This document shows, piece by piece, positions 1-6,176 of a stretch of DNA of 6,176 bases. The notes beneath the pieces are model-generated. The model was given only the letters and a program-made list of their open reading frames with translations. It made no database searches and had not been told where the DNA came from. The stretch's first letter is position 1, and every line of letters starts with the position of its first letter. The stretch comes from Anaerolineales bacterium UBA2232. Lineage in GTDB: Bacteria; Chloroflexota; Anaerolineae; UBA2200. The stretch lies in NCBI GenBank assembly GCA_002348045.1, contig DDYO01000062.1:1-6176 (forward strand). Direction: 5' to 3'. A program made the translations under genes and the position numbers.

Positions 1-44
1 GAAGCGCCTTCCGCATCAGTTTGCCCCTGGCTCAGGCGACCTGA
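1..44 (+). CDS. C-terminal end of a probable histidine kinase (partial, cut by window start)
   Basis: Reading from base 3, thirteen codons give SAFRISLPLAQAT and then TGA at 42-44. Bases 1-2 (GA) are the end of a codon that could be GGA, glycine. G-S-A-F-R-I-S-L-P closely resembles the last strand of the HATPase_c domain of histidine kinases (G-x-G-S-x-F-x-x-x-L-P). The large kinase later in this window ends its catalytic domain with GKGSTFRLSLP, almost the same pattern. Only 13 residues are visible, so the call rests on this one motif; everything upstream lies outside the window. If right, the locus holds two kinases separated by the DinB-like gene. Confidence 0.5.
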   Translation, partial: SAFRISLPLAQAT

Positions 45-48
45 CTTT
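32..48 (+). terminator. Small hairpin over the stop codon of the upstream gene
   Basis: TCAGG (32-36) and CCTGA (40-44) form a perfect 5-bp stem with a CGA loop, followed by CTTT (45-48). A wider inverted repeat, CCTGGC (26-31) and GCCAGG (55-60), encloses it. The T tract is too short for a convincing intrinsic terminator, so this may be only a weak or accidental structure. Confidence 0.22.
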
Positions 49-159
49 GGCCACGCCAGGACGCAGGGGGCCCGTAGGAATGCTCCACCCAGTCCCGTTG
101 CGTGCTTCCGTGCCCTCCACCGGTGCCGCCGGCCACAAATCTCATCAGGATGGAGCGCC

Positions 160-636
160 ATGAGCGGAGAGGATAGGGTCGGTGCCCTGGCGGCTCGCCT
201 CGACCAGGGGGGCGCAAAGGTGGAGGCAACGTTGCGGGCGCTTCCACCAGACAGATGGGCTTCGATCGTGTACCGCTGTCCAACGCCCTGGACCGTGCGG
301 GACGTTATAGCCCATCTTCTGTCAGCGGAATGCGCCCTCCTGTTGCTGGCCCAGGACGTAGCTAGTAGAGGATCGGGCTCGCCTGATGGTTTTGACTATC
401 ATGGGTTCAACTGGGAGGAGCAGGAGAAATTCCAGAGCCACTCGCCAGACGATCTGCTCCTGCAGCTGGGTAGGGCCCGACTCGAGACGATCGAGTGGGT
501 GCGCAGCTTCCAGCCCAGCGTCTTGGAGAATCGTGGACGCCACCGGGGACTGGGGTTGACGACCCTGGAAACGATGCTCAACGCCATGCAGGGCCATCAG
601 CTCCTGCACCTGCACAACATCGCCAAGCTACGGTGA
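160..636 (+). CDS. DinB-fold / mycothiol-dependent maleylpyruvate isomerase-like protein
   Basis: This 158-residue protein resembles the DinB / MDMPI N-terminal superfamily, four-helix bundles that bind a divalent metal through three histidines; some members are thiol-dependent transferases or isomerases and many have no known role. The typical segment W-T-V-R-D-V-I-A-H-L is at residues 44-53, giving the first candidate metal ligand, His52. The C-terminal helix supplies His146 and His150 in an H-x-x-x-H arrangement (GHQLLHLHNI), the usual position of the other two. The length fits a single-domain member. There is no signal peptide or membrane segment, so it should be cytoplasmic. The ATG at 160 is supported by AGGATGGAG at 147-155, and no in-frame start lies just upstream. 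No promoter is evident in the 115 bases before it, so it may be read from the upstream gene. The substrate cannot be told from sequence, and the flanking signalling genes do not clarify it. Confidence 0.75.
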   Translation: MSGEDRVGALAARLDQGGAKVEATLRALPPDRWASIVYRCPTPWTVRDVIAHLLSAECALLLLAQDVASRGSGSPDGFDYHGFNWEEQEKFQSHSPDDLLLQLGRARLETIEWVRSFQPSVLENRGRHRGLGLTTLETMLNAMQGHQLLHLHNIAKLR

Positions 637-649
637 GCGCGTCGGCGTC

Positions 650-684
650 GAGCAGGCACCGCTACTGGATACGCCTGCTCCTTT
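650..684 (+). terminator. Inverted repeat after the DinB-like gene, probable transcription terminator
   Basis: GAGCAGGC (650-657) and GCCTGCTC (673-680) are perfect 8-base inverted repeats separated by 15 bases, starting 13 bases after the TGA at 634-636. The stem is followed by CTTTG. The GC-rich stem and its position fit an intrinsic terminator, but the loop is long and the T run is only three bases, so termination may be partial. Confidence 0.45.
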
Positions 685-839
685 GAAACCGACGGCCAGG
701 ACGTCCTCAGGGCACCGTGCTGCCCCAGCGCTCGCTCCTTGGGCAGCGCAGCCGGTTCTAGCCGCCAGGGCGCCAGAGCGTCATCACCGCACCCATCGCC
801 CTGGCCCACGCACCTGTCGGTGACCCCTTCGACACTCAC
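685..839. other. Intergenic stretch with a second hairpin and a 10-bp palindrome
   Basis: No credible gene lies between the stop at 636 and the kinase start at 947. This part holds AGGACGTCCT, a perfect 10-base palindrome (698-707), and a hairpin whose arms are 717-725 and 741-749 (GTGCTGCCC and GGGCAGCGC), nine pairs with one G-U and a 15-base loop. Both lie upstream of the promoter at 840-869, so they are not in the leader of the kinase mRNA. They could be an operator, a second termination signal for the upstream gene, or chance in GC-rich DNA. Nothing else was recognised here. Confidence 0.3.
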
Positions 840-869
840 TTGACAGGCGCGCATTTGGTGCGATATAGT
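840..869 (+). promoter_or_regulatory. Sigma70-type promoter for the kinase / receiver-ATPase operon
   Basis: A perfect -35 box TTGACA (840-845) is followed, after 18 bases, by TATAGT (864-869), which matches the -10 consensus TATAAT at five of six positions. Transcription would begin near 876-877. That gives a leader of about 70 bases before the ATG at 947, but only about 8 before the alternative GTG at 884. It is the only good housekeeping-type promoter seen in the window. Confidence 0.6.
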
Positions 870-931
870 GGTAGCTAACTCGGGTGAGCCGCCCACAGCG
901 GGATGTGTGCCTGTTCGGTCTGGGTATCGTC

Positions 932-938
932 GAAAGGG
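932..938 (+). promoter_or_regulatory. Ribosome binding site that decides the kinase start
   Basis: GAAAGGG (932-938) lies 8 bases before the ATG at 947, a normal Shine-Dalgarno distance. The in-frame GTG at 884 has no purine-rich site in front of it and would sit almost at the predicted transcript end. This favours ATG 947 as the start. Confidence 0.55.
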
Positions 939-946
939 TTGGTTGC

Positions 947-3900
947 ATGACGCATCGCCGCGATGCGAGCCTTCGTGACCGCATGCTCTTCGTTGTAACC
1001 CTGGCGCTGGTGCCGGCCTTGATCCTTATCCTTCACCAGGCGGTTGCCGCCCGCCAGCGCGCCGTCGCAGCAGTCGCCGAACGCGCCTTACGGCTGAGCC
1101 AGGCAGCCTCCGTGGATCACGAGATATTGGTTTCCCACGCGCGACAGATGGTGGCTACCCTTTCCCGACTTCCTGAGCTTCGCGAAACCTGCTCTTCGTC
1201 CAACGCTGCGATGTTGGCGGACATGCAGCGACTTTACCCATGGTACGCAACCATCGCAGTCATCGATCGCGACGGCGCCCTGCTATGCAGCGCAATCCCA
1301 CCGCCACCACAACCCGTGTCCTTTGCCGATCGTGACTGGTTCCAGGAGGTCATGGGCACCCACAGCGTGATCGTGAGCGGCTTTCATCTGGGCCGGATCA
1401 CCGCCAAGCCCGTGATCGTCGTGGCTGCACCGATCCTCGATGACGCGGAGAATGCGCTGGCTGTGGTCGTCGCGAGTTTGGAACTGAGCTGGTTGAGCCA
1501 GCTTCTGGCTGACATGGAAGTCTCCGCTGGAGGAGCCACAGCCGTCGTGGATCCCGACGGGATCGTATTGGCCTGGCAGCCCGACGGCCAGGCCTGGGAG
1601 GGGAGACCTCTGGCCGAAACCCCACTCGGCAGCCTGACCCTAGATCCCAGCGGCCAGGGCGTGACAGAGTTGGTCGGAGCCGATGGCACGGCCAGGCTGC
1701 TGGCCTACAGCCCGCTGGGTGCTGACACACCGTCCGGCTACGCGCTGGTAACCTTGCCCCGGTCACAGGCATACGCACAGGCTAACCGCGTTCTGTATTT
1801 TGGCGTGGGCGCATTTATCCTGGCTGCCGTGTTTGGCATCGGATGGGCCTGGGCAGGCATCAACCGCTTGATTCTGGGCGACTTGAAAGCCTTGCTCAAC
1901 ACCACCGAAGAGCTGGCTGACGGCAACTATGACGCCCGATCTCTCGGGGCTCACCGAAGCCGCGAGATGGCGCAATTGGCCAGCGCCTTTGACCGGATGG
2001 CCGAGGCTTTGCAGGAGCAACATGCCCAGGTCAGCCTGAGCGAAACGCGCTACCGTACCCTGGCGGAACAGCTGCCGGGGATCACATACGGTAGGGGCCT
2101 CAGCGCGGCACTTCCAGTGCTCTACATCAGCCCCCAGGTCGAGGCCCTATTGGGTTACGCCGCTCGCGAGTGGACCGAGGATCCTGGTTTGTGGCAGCGT
2201 TTGGTGCACCCGGCTGATCACGATCGGGTAATGGAGGCCTGGCGGCAGAGTCTGGAGACCGGTGGTCAGCTGGATTGCGAGTACCGCCTGCAGGCGCGGG
2301 ACGGGCGCGTGGCGTGGGTTCGCGACCGAGCGAGTGCTCGGCGCGGTGTCCCGGGGGGCGGAGACCTGCTTCTCGGTGTACTCCTGGACATCTCGACAAG
2401 CAAGCGGCTGGAATTGGTGCAGGCGGCTCTGTACGAGATCGCGTCAGTGGCGCTTGAGACGGAAGACGCCGATCAGATGTATGGCGCAATCCACAAGATC
2501 ATCGGCCGACTGATTCCCGCGGACGATTTCTACATCGGCCTCTACGACCCTGCCTCGGATCTCTTGAGCTTTCCATACCACGTGGATAAGTATGACGCTG
2601 AGTGGCCGCCCATGGCCCCGGGCCGGACATTGAGCGCCTACGTCCTGCGTACCGGGCAGCCCCTGTTGGCCAACCCCGAAGTGTTTCCCGGGATGCTGCG
2701 CGACGGCGAAGTGGACCTGGTAGGCACTGAGTCGGTGGATTGGATTGGTGTCCCGCTTCGAACCCCACAGGGCCAGACGATTGGTCTGATGGCAGTGCAG
2801 ACCTACGACCAAGGCACGCGGTTGGACGATGCTGACCTGCAGGTGTTGCAGTTCATCTCCACTCAGGTGGCCATGGTCATCCAGCGCAAGCAGGCTGAGC
2901 AAGACATCCTCGAGCTCAAGGACTTTAGCGAGAGCGTCGTTAACGGCGTGGCCGAGGCCCTGCTTATCGAAGATGCCAACGGTATTGTTACCTTTGTAAA
3001 TCCGGCGATGGAGAAGCTGTTGGGGTACAGCCAAGACGAGCTCATTGGTTGTCCATGGACGAGAATCGTGCCTCCCTCCGAAGTGGACAGCGTCCGCGAG
3101 CACATGTCGCAACGGGCGGCTGGCATCGCAGAGCAGTACGAGAGCCTGTTGCTGACCCGCGAGGGGCGTACCCTGGCGGTGTTGGTCAGTGCCCGGACGT
3201 TGACCAGCGATGGCGAGTTCGCCGGAGTACTGTCAGCCTTCGCCGACATCAGCGCACTCAAGGCCGCGGAAGCAGCACTGCGGGAAGAAAAAGACCGGGC
3301 GGAGCGGTACTTTGACGTGGCAGGGGTCACGATGGTGGTCCTTGATCGCTCGGGGCGAGTTATCCGCCTCAACCAGCGAGGTTGTGAACTGATCGGCTTC
3401 ACCCAGGAAGAGATCATTGGAAGGGATTGGGTTGACGAATTCGTGCTCAAGCGCGATCAGGAAGGCGTGAGAGACGTCTTGGTGCGACTGATGTCCGACG
3501 TCAGCGACTCGGTTGTGCATTATCAGAACACAGTGGTCAGCCGGGGGCTGGGCGAGCGGGTGATTGCCTGGCACGCCACAGTCCTCCGGGATCGGGATGG
3601 TCGCCCAGTGGCTGTGCTGGGCTCGGGGGAAGACATCACCGAGCGCGAGCGCCTTGCCGAGGCGCAACGCGAACTCGCCCGCATGAAGGACGCCTTTGTT
3701 GCCGATGTGTCCCACCAGCTACGCACTCCGCTAGCCTCCATGATGGGGTTCTTGGAACTGCTGTCGGACGACGGTTTCGATGACCCCGAGGTGGAGAGAG
3801 AGTTCGTGGCGCGAGCCACCAAGGCTGCTGAGCGCCTGAAGGCCCTGGTGGACAACCTCCTGGATGTCCATCGCCTGGAGGCCGGTCGGTTGCAGCTTGA

Positions 3901-4426
3901 TCTGATTGAGCTCGATTTGGTCGCCCTGACGGCCGAAACCGTGGAGAGCGTTCGGGGGCTGGCAACGAAGAAGAACGTTCCCCTGGAGCATGTCGTACCC
4001 AGTGCTTCCATCCGCGTTTTGGGCGACTGCCACTGGTTGGGGGAGGCATTGAGCAACCTGGTCGAAAACGCTATCAAGTACTCGGCTGCAGGGCGTCGTG
4101 TACTCGTTTCGGTGACAGCCGAAGGCGATCTGGCAGTAGTAGCCGTTGCTGACCAAGGACCTGGCATTCCAGCGGCTGCGCTGCCCACCCTGTTTGACAA
4201 ATACCACCAGGTGCATGGCCTGGCCACCGGCCATATCCGGCAGGGGTGGGGCCTGGGACTGGCCCTGGCGAAAGGGATTGTGGAGGACCATGGCGGCACC
4301 ATCACAGTAGAGAGCGAGGAAGGCAAGGGCAGCACCTTCCGCCTCTCGCTGCCACGCGTCGTGGACCCATTGAGCTTTTCTTCCGAGAATCACGAGACAG
4401 ACACGACGGCTGAACAAAGGAAGTGA
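947..4426 (+). CDS. Membrane multi-sensor histidine kinase (dCache-HAMP-PAS-GAF-PAS-PAS-HisKA-HATPase_c)
   Basis: A membrane histidine kinase of 1159 residues (1180 if GTG 884 is used). Approximate layout from ATG 947: transmembrane helix 13-35; extracytoplasmic dCache-like sensor 36-278, with the typical FADRDWF segment near 126; transmembrane helix 282-305; HAMP 305-357; PAS 363-487 ending in a PAC-type repeat; GAF 490-647; PAS 659-774; PAS 782-902; HisKA 914-980; HATPase_c 1027-1137; and a polar tail. The phospho-acceptor is His923 in VSHQLRTPL. The catalytic domain keeps the N box (NLVENAIKY, Asn1041), G1 (DQGPGIP, Asp1069), G2 (GWGLGLAL) and the final GKGSTF motif, so it should be active. 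There is no receiver domain, so it is not a hybrid kinase. Its partner is very likely the receiver-ATPase that starts 3 bases after its stop. The ligands of the Cache, PAS and GAF domains cannot be read from sequence. Confidence 0.93.
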   Translation: MTHRRDASLRDRMLFVVTLALVPALILILHQAVAARQRAVAAVAERALRLSQAASVDHEILVSHARQMVATLSRLPELRETCSSSNAAMLADMQRLYPWYATIAVIDRDGALLCSAIPPPPQPVSFADRDWFQEVMGTHSVIVSGFHLGRITAKPVIVVAAPILDDAENALAVVVASLELSWLSQLLADMEVSAGGATAVVDPDGIVLAWQPDGQAWEGRPLAETPLGSLTLDPSGQGVTELVGADGTARLLAYSPLGADTPSGYALVTLPRSQAYAQANRVLYFGVGAFILAAVFGIGWAWAGINRLILGDLKALLNTTEELADGNYDARSLGAHRSREMAQLASAFDRMAEALQEQHAQVSLSETRYRTLAEQLPGITYGRGLSAALPVLYISPQVEALLGYAAREWTEDPGLWQRLVHPADHDRVMEAWRQSLETGGQLDCEYRLQARDGRVAWVRDRASARRGVPGGGDLLLGVLLDISTSKRLELVQAALYEIASVALETEDADQMYGAIHKIIGRLIPADDFYIGLYDPASDLLSFPYHVDKYDAEWPPMAPGRTLSAYVLRTGQPLLANPEVFPGMLRDGEVDLVGTESVDWIGVPLRTPQGQTIGLMAVQTYDQGTRLDDADLQVLQFISTQVAMVIQRKQAEQDILELKDFSESVVNGVAEALLIEDANGIVTFVNPAMEKLLGYSQDELIGCPWTRIVPPSEVDSVREHMSQRAAGIAEQYESLLLTREGRTLAVLVSARTLTSDGEFAGVLSAFADISALKAAEAALREEKDRAERYFDVAGVTMVVLDRSGRVIRLNQRGCELIGFTQEEIIGRDWVDEFVLKRDQEGVRDVLVRLMSDVSDSVVHYQNTVVSRGLGERVIAWHATVLRDRDGRPVAVLGSGEDITERERLAEAQRELARMKDAFVADVSHQLRTPLASMMGFLELLSDDGFDDPEVEREFVARATKAAERLKALVDNLLDVHRLEAGRLQLDLIELDLVALTAETVESVRGLATKKNVPLEHVVPSASIRVLGDCHWLGEALSNLVENAIKYSAAGRRVLVSVTAEGDLAVVAVADQGPGIPAAALPTLFDKYHQVHGLATGHIRQGWGLGLALAKGIVEDHGGTITVESEEGKGSTFRLSLPRVVDPLSFSSENHETDTTAEQRK

Positions 4427-4429
4427 GCC

Positions 4430-5566
4430 ATGGCTGAACGAATCATGATCGTCGAGGACAATGAGGATGCGCAGCGGTATCTTGGCTACTCGCTGCGGGC
4501 GAGGGGCTACGAGATCGTGCTGGCGGCGACGGCTGGGCAGGCCCTGGAAAAGGTCGAGACGATGAGGCCGGACCTCATCATCCTGGATGTGATGCTGCCG
4601 GACATGGATGGCGTGGAGCTGTGCCGGCAACTGCGCAGCCGAGAGACTGCCAGCCGACTGCCCATCATCATCGTGAGCGCCCGCACCGACGTAACGGACA
4701 AGGTAAGGGGACTGCAAGCGGGTGCTGATGATTACGTCAGCAAACCCGTGGATCTGGGAGAGCTTGCCGCCAGAGTGGCAGCACACCTGGAACGGTCTCG
4801 CCAGCAGACCTCCGCAACGCCAGCGGCGCATGGGAAGACGGCAGCGTTTCTGGGGGTCAAGGGCGGCGTCGGCACTACCAGTCTCGTCCTCAGCGTGGCC
4901 GCTGCACTGGGGCGCCATGGCCACAGCGTGATCGCCGTAGAACTCCGTCCTTGGGTTGGCACGTTTGCGGGACAGATGCAACTCGCCATGCCAGGTACCC
5001 TGGTCGAACTGCTCCAACGACCAGCCGGCGAGGTCAACCGGACTGCCCTGGACCACGTGGTCGCGAACACAGAATTCGGGTTCAAAGTGCTGTTGGGCCC
5101 GCAACAGACCGAGGCCGCTAGCGCCCTCACGGCGGACCACGCCGGCGCGATCGTGGAGGGCCTGGCCCGGATGGCGGACTATGTCCTGATCGACCTTCCC
5201 GCCGGAGCCTCGGAAGGCAATCAGGCCGCGTTGCGGGTCTCCAACGGAGTGGTGCTGGTCATGGAGCCAGAGAGTCTCTGTCTGTGGTGCGGCAAGGCCA
5301 CCATTCAACTCCTGAAGTCGTGGGATGTCCGATCGTCTCGTACGGGAGTTGTGGTCGTGCGGCGCACTCCGTTGACGGCGCCCCTGGAGCCGGGCGCAAT
5401 CCGCACCGAACTGGGCGTGGACGTACTGGGTTCGGTTCCACACGCACTGGAGGCCTTCCACCGGGCGCTAAAGGCGCAGTCCCCCATTGTGGGAACGTCC
5501 CCGGACAACCCGGCTGGCAACGCCATCGCGGACATCACGACCCGGCTCAAAGTCCTCGTGTCATAG
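4430..5566 (+). CDS. Response regulator receiver fused to a CpaE/TadZ-like (MinD/ParA superfamily) ATPase
   Basis: This 378-residue cytoplasmic protein has two domains. Residues 1-120 are a receiver with the acidic pair Glu9-Asp10, phospho-acceptor Asp53 (LIILDVMLPDMDG), Ser83 and Lys105 (SKP), so it looks phosphorylatable. After a short polar linker (about 121-137), residues 138-378 resemble CpaE/TadZ, the ParA/MinD relatives that localise Tad/Flp pilus machinery. The deviant Walker A is KGGVGTTS at 144-151: signature Lys144 is kept, but the usual P-loop lysine is Thr149, as in many CpaE-like proteins. The A' motif reads AVELRP, with Glu171 where Asp is usual; Walker B is YVLIDLPAG (Asp255). 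There is no DNA-binding output domain. ATG 4430 is preceded by AGGAAG at 4418-4423, three bases after the kinase stop, so the two are surely co-transcribed. No pilus genes are in the window, so a Tad role is only one possibility; another localisation or assembly role is equally open. Confidence 0.88.
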   Translation: MAERIMIVEDNEDAQRYLGYSLRARGYEIVLAATAGQALEKVETMRPDLIILDVMLPDMDGVELCRQLRSRETASRLPIIIVSARTDVTDKVRGLQAGADDYVSKPVDLGELAARVAAHLERSRQQTSATPAAHGKTAAFLGVKGGVGTTSLVLSVAAALGRHGHSVIAVELRPWVGTFAGQMQLAMPGTLVELLQRPAGEVNRTALDHVVANTEFGFKVLLGPQQTEAASALTADHAGAIVEGLARMADYVLIDLPAGASEGNQAALRVSNGVVLVMEPESLCLWCGKATIQLLKSWDVRSSRTGVVVVRRTPLTAPLEPGAIRTELGVDVLGSVPHALEAFHRALKAQSPIVGTSPDNPAGNAIADITTRLKVLVS

Positions 5567-5567
5567 A

Positions 5568-5591
5568 GCGACTGGGTGCCACCGCGGTCGC
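5568..5591. terminator. Weak hairpin between the convergent genes
   Basis: The 44 bases between the TAG at 5564-5566 and the stop of the minus-strand gene at 5611 contain GCGAC (5568-5572) and GTCGC (5587-5591), with an inner GGT/ACC pairing (5575-5577 and 5581-5583). The stem is interrupted and has no T tract on either side. A shared terminator would be expected here, but this is a poor example. Confidence 0.18.
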
Positions 5592-5610
5592 CAGGCTCAC
5601 CGGCGGCGCA

Positions 5611-6176
5611 TCATTCTGCCGCGCCAACGCGCCGCAGCGCCCAGGCTACCCCCTCCTCATCGTTGCAGGGACCCACCCAGGTAGCCGCGGCCTGGACATC
5701 GGGCGGGGCATTCCCCATGGCGACGCTGACGCCCGCCGCCTGAAACATGGGCACATCGATGGCCTGGTCGCCCACGGCAAGGACCTGCGACAGGGGAATT
5801 CCCAGCCGCTCGGCCACCAGCGTCAAGGCCGTGCCTTTATGGGCGTCGGGAGCAAACACGCCGATGCATTCGGTGCTGCCGTCAGGATTGTAGAAGACAG
5901 CGGTCCGGCACAGGTCGGGGAAGCGGTCGGCGCACCAGAGGCGGATGGGCTCGATGGCTTCCGGCTGCCAGGCCATGATGCGCAGGGGATCGCCTACCAC
6001 CCCGTCCACGTTGTGGTCCATCAGCGTCACACGGGTATGAACTGGCGCCGCGGATTGGCCGGGACGCCACCGCCAATAGGTTTCCTGCCCCACGGTGATG
6101 ATAAGCTCCCAATCGCGTTCATCGGCCAGTTGGGCGAGGGACAGGCCGACGTGGCGGGGCAGGGTGAACGTCGCCG
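5611..6176 (-). CDS. Cof-type HAD-superfamily phosphatase, C-terminal part (5' end outside window)
   Basis: The frame is open from the window edge (first full codon at 6174) to TGA at 5613-5611, giving 187 residues. Typical Cof/HAD-IIB hydrolases have about 270, so roughly the first third, including the nucleophile motif DxDGT and motif II, lies beyond the window. The visible part holds the cap domain, then the motif III lysine (DAHKGTAL), then motif IV in VLAVGDQAIDVPMF and the characteristic AGVSVAMGNAPP. Motif IV is usually GDxxND; here the Asn is Ile, though both Asp residues that hold Mg2+ are present. Members of this family dephosphorylate sugar phosphates, flavin precursors and other small phosphate esters in the cytoplasm; the substrate here cannot be told. 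A GTG at 6093 is internal to the domain and not the likely start. The gene converges on the receiver-ATPase gene and shows no functional link to it. Confidence 0.85.
   Translation of the reverse strand, partial: ATFTLPRHVGLSLAQLADERDWELIITVGQETYWRWRPGQSAAPVHTRVTLMDHNVDGVVGDPLRIMAWQPEAIEPIRLWCADRFPDLCRTAVFYNPDGSTECIGVFAPDAHKGTALTLVAERLGIPLSQVLAVGDQAIDVPMFQAAGVSVAMGNAPPDVQAAATWVGPCNDEEGVAWALRRVGAAE

Noticed and set aside
597..896. A 99-codon minus-strand open frame covering the intergenic region.
   Set aside because: It has no recognisable motif, its frame runs through the hairpins and the promoter, and it overlaps the end of the DinB-like gene.
2444..3112. A 222-codon minus-strand open frame opposite the GAF/PAS region of the kinase.
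   Set aside because: It is fully contained in a well-supported coding region, and its translation has no recognisable motif.
3523..4335. A 270-codon minus-strand open frame opposite the kinase core.
   Set aside because: Its composition is dominated by Ser, Arg and Pro, as expected for the reverse of GC-rich codons, and the plus strand here encodes intact HisKA and HATPase_c motifs.
947..4426. The kinase as a hybrid kinase with its own receiver.
   Set aside because: No receiver Asp or SKP/TKP motif follows the HATPase_c domain. The protein ends about 22 residues after it in a polar tail, and the receiver is in the separate next gene.
3731..5461. A 576-codon open frame on the minus strand crossing both the kinase and the receiver-ATPase genes.
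   Set aside because: It is antisense to two clearly functional genes that share the same plus-strand frame, so their codon bias keeps the opposite strand free of stops across both. Its translation shows no recognisable domain and a composition rich in Arg, His and Gln.
4841..5566. The ATPase domain as a plasmid or chromosome partition ParA.
   Set aside because: No ParB gene or parS-like repeats are nearby. The lysine-less KGGVGTT P-loop, the DLPAG Walker B and the domain order after a receiver fit CpaE/TadZ-like proteins better.

Overview
The window is a bacterial chromosomal segment of fairly high GC, with dense genes and clear Shine-Dalgarno sites. Three features recall soil or thermal Chloroflexota: a large multi-sensor histidine kinase, a response regulator fused to a CpaE/MinD-type ATPase, and a DinB-fold protein. 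That placement is an inference from gene style only, and other high-GC phyla are possible. No tRNA, rRNA, CRISPR array or insertion sequence was seen.

Layout on the plus strand: positions 1-44 look like the last codons of another histidine kinase, overlapped by a small hairpin. A DinB / mycothiol-dependent-isomerase-like four-helix protein follows (160-636), ending in a good inverted repeat (650-680). An intergenic stretch of about 300 bases carries further hairpins and, at its end, a strong sigma70-type promoter (TTGACA, 18 bases, TATAGT; 840-869).

That promoter should drive a two-gene signalling operon. The first gene (947-4426) is a membrane histidine kinase of 1159 residues with the order TM, dCache, TM, HAMP, PAS, GAF, PAS, PAS, HisKA, HATPase_c. 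Three bases after its stop begins a 378-residue protein (4430-5566): an apparently phosphorylatable receiver domain joined to a CpaE/TadZ-like member of the ParA/MinD ATPase superfamily. The natural reading is that the kinase senses an extracytoplasmic ligand plus cytoplasmic signals and passes phosphate to the receiver, which then controls the ATPase. The output would be protein positioning or assembly rather than transcription.

On the minus strand, convergent with the operon, lies the C-terminal two thirds of a Cof-type HAD phosphatase (5611-6176), cut by the window end. The most interesting item is the kinase plus receiver-ATPase pair, because the receiver keeps its phosphorylation residues while the ATPase has a lysine-less P-loop end and other departures from the MinD consensus.
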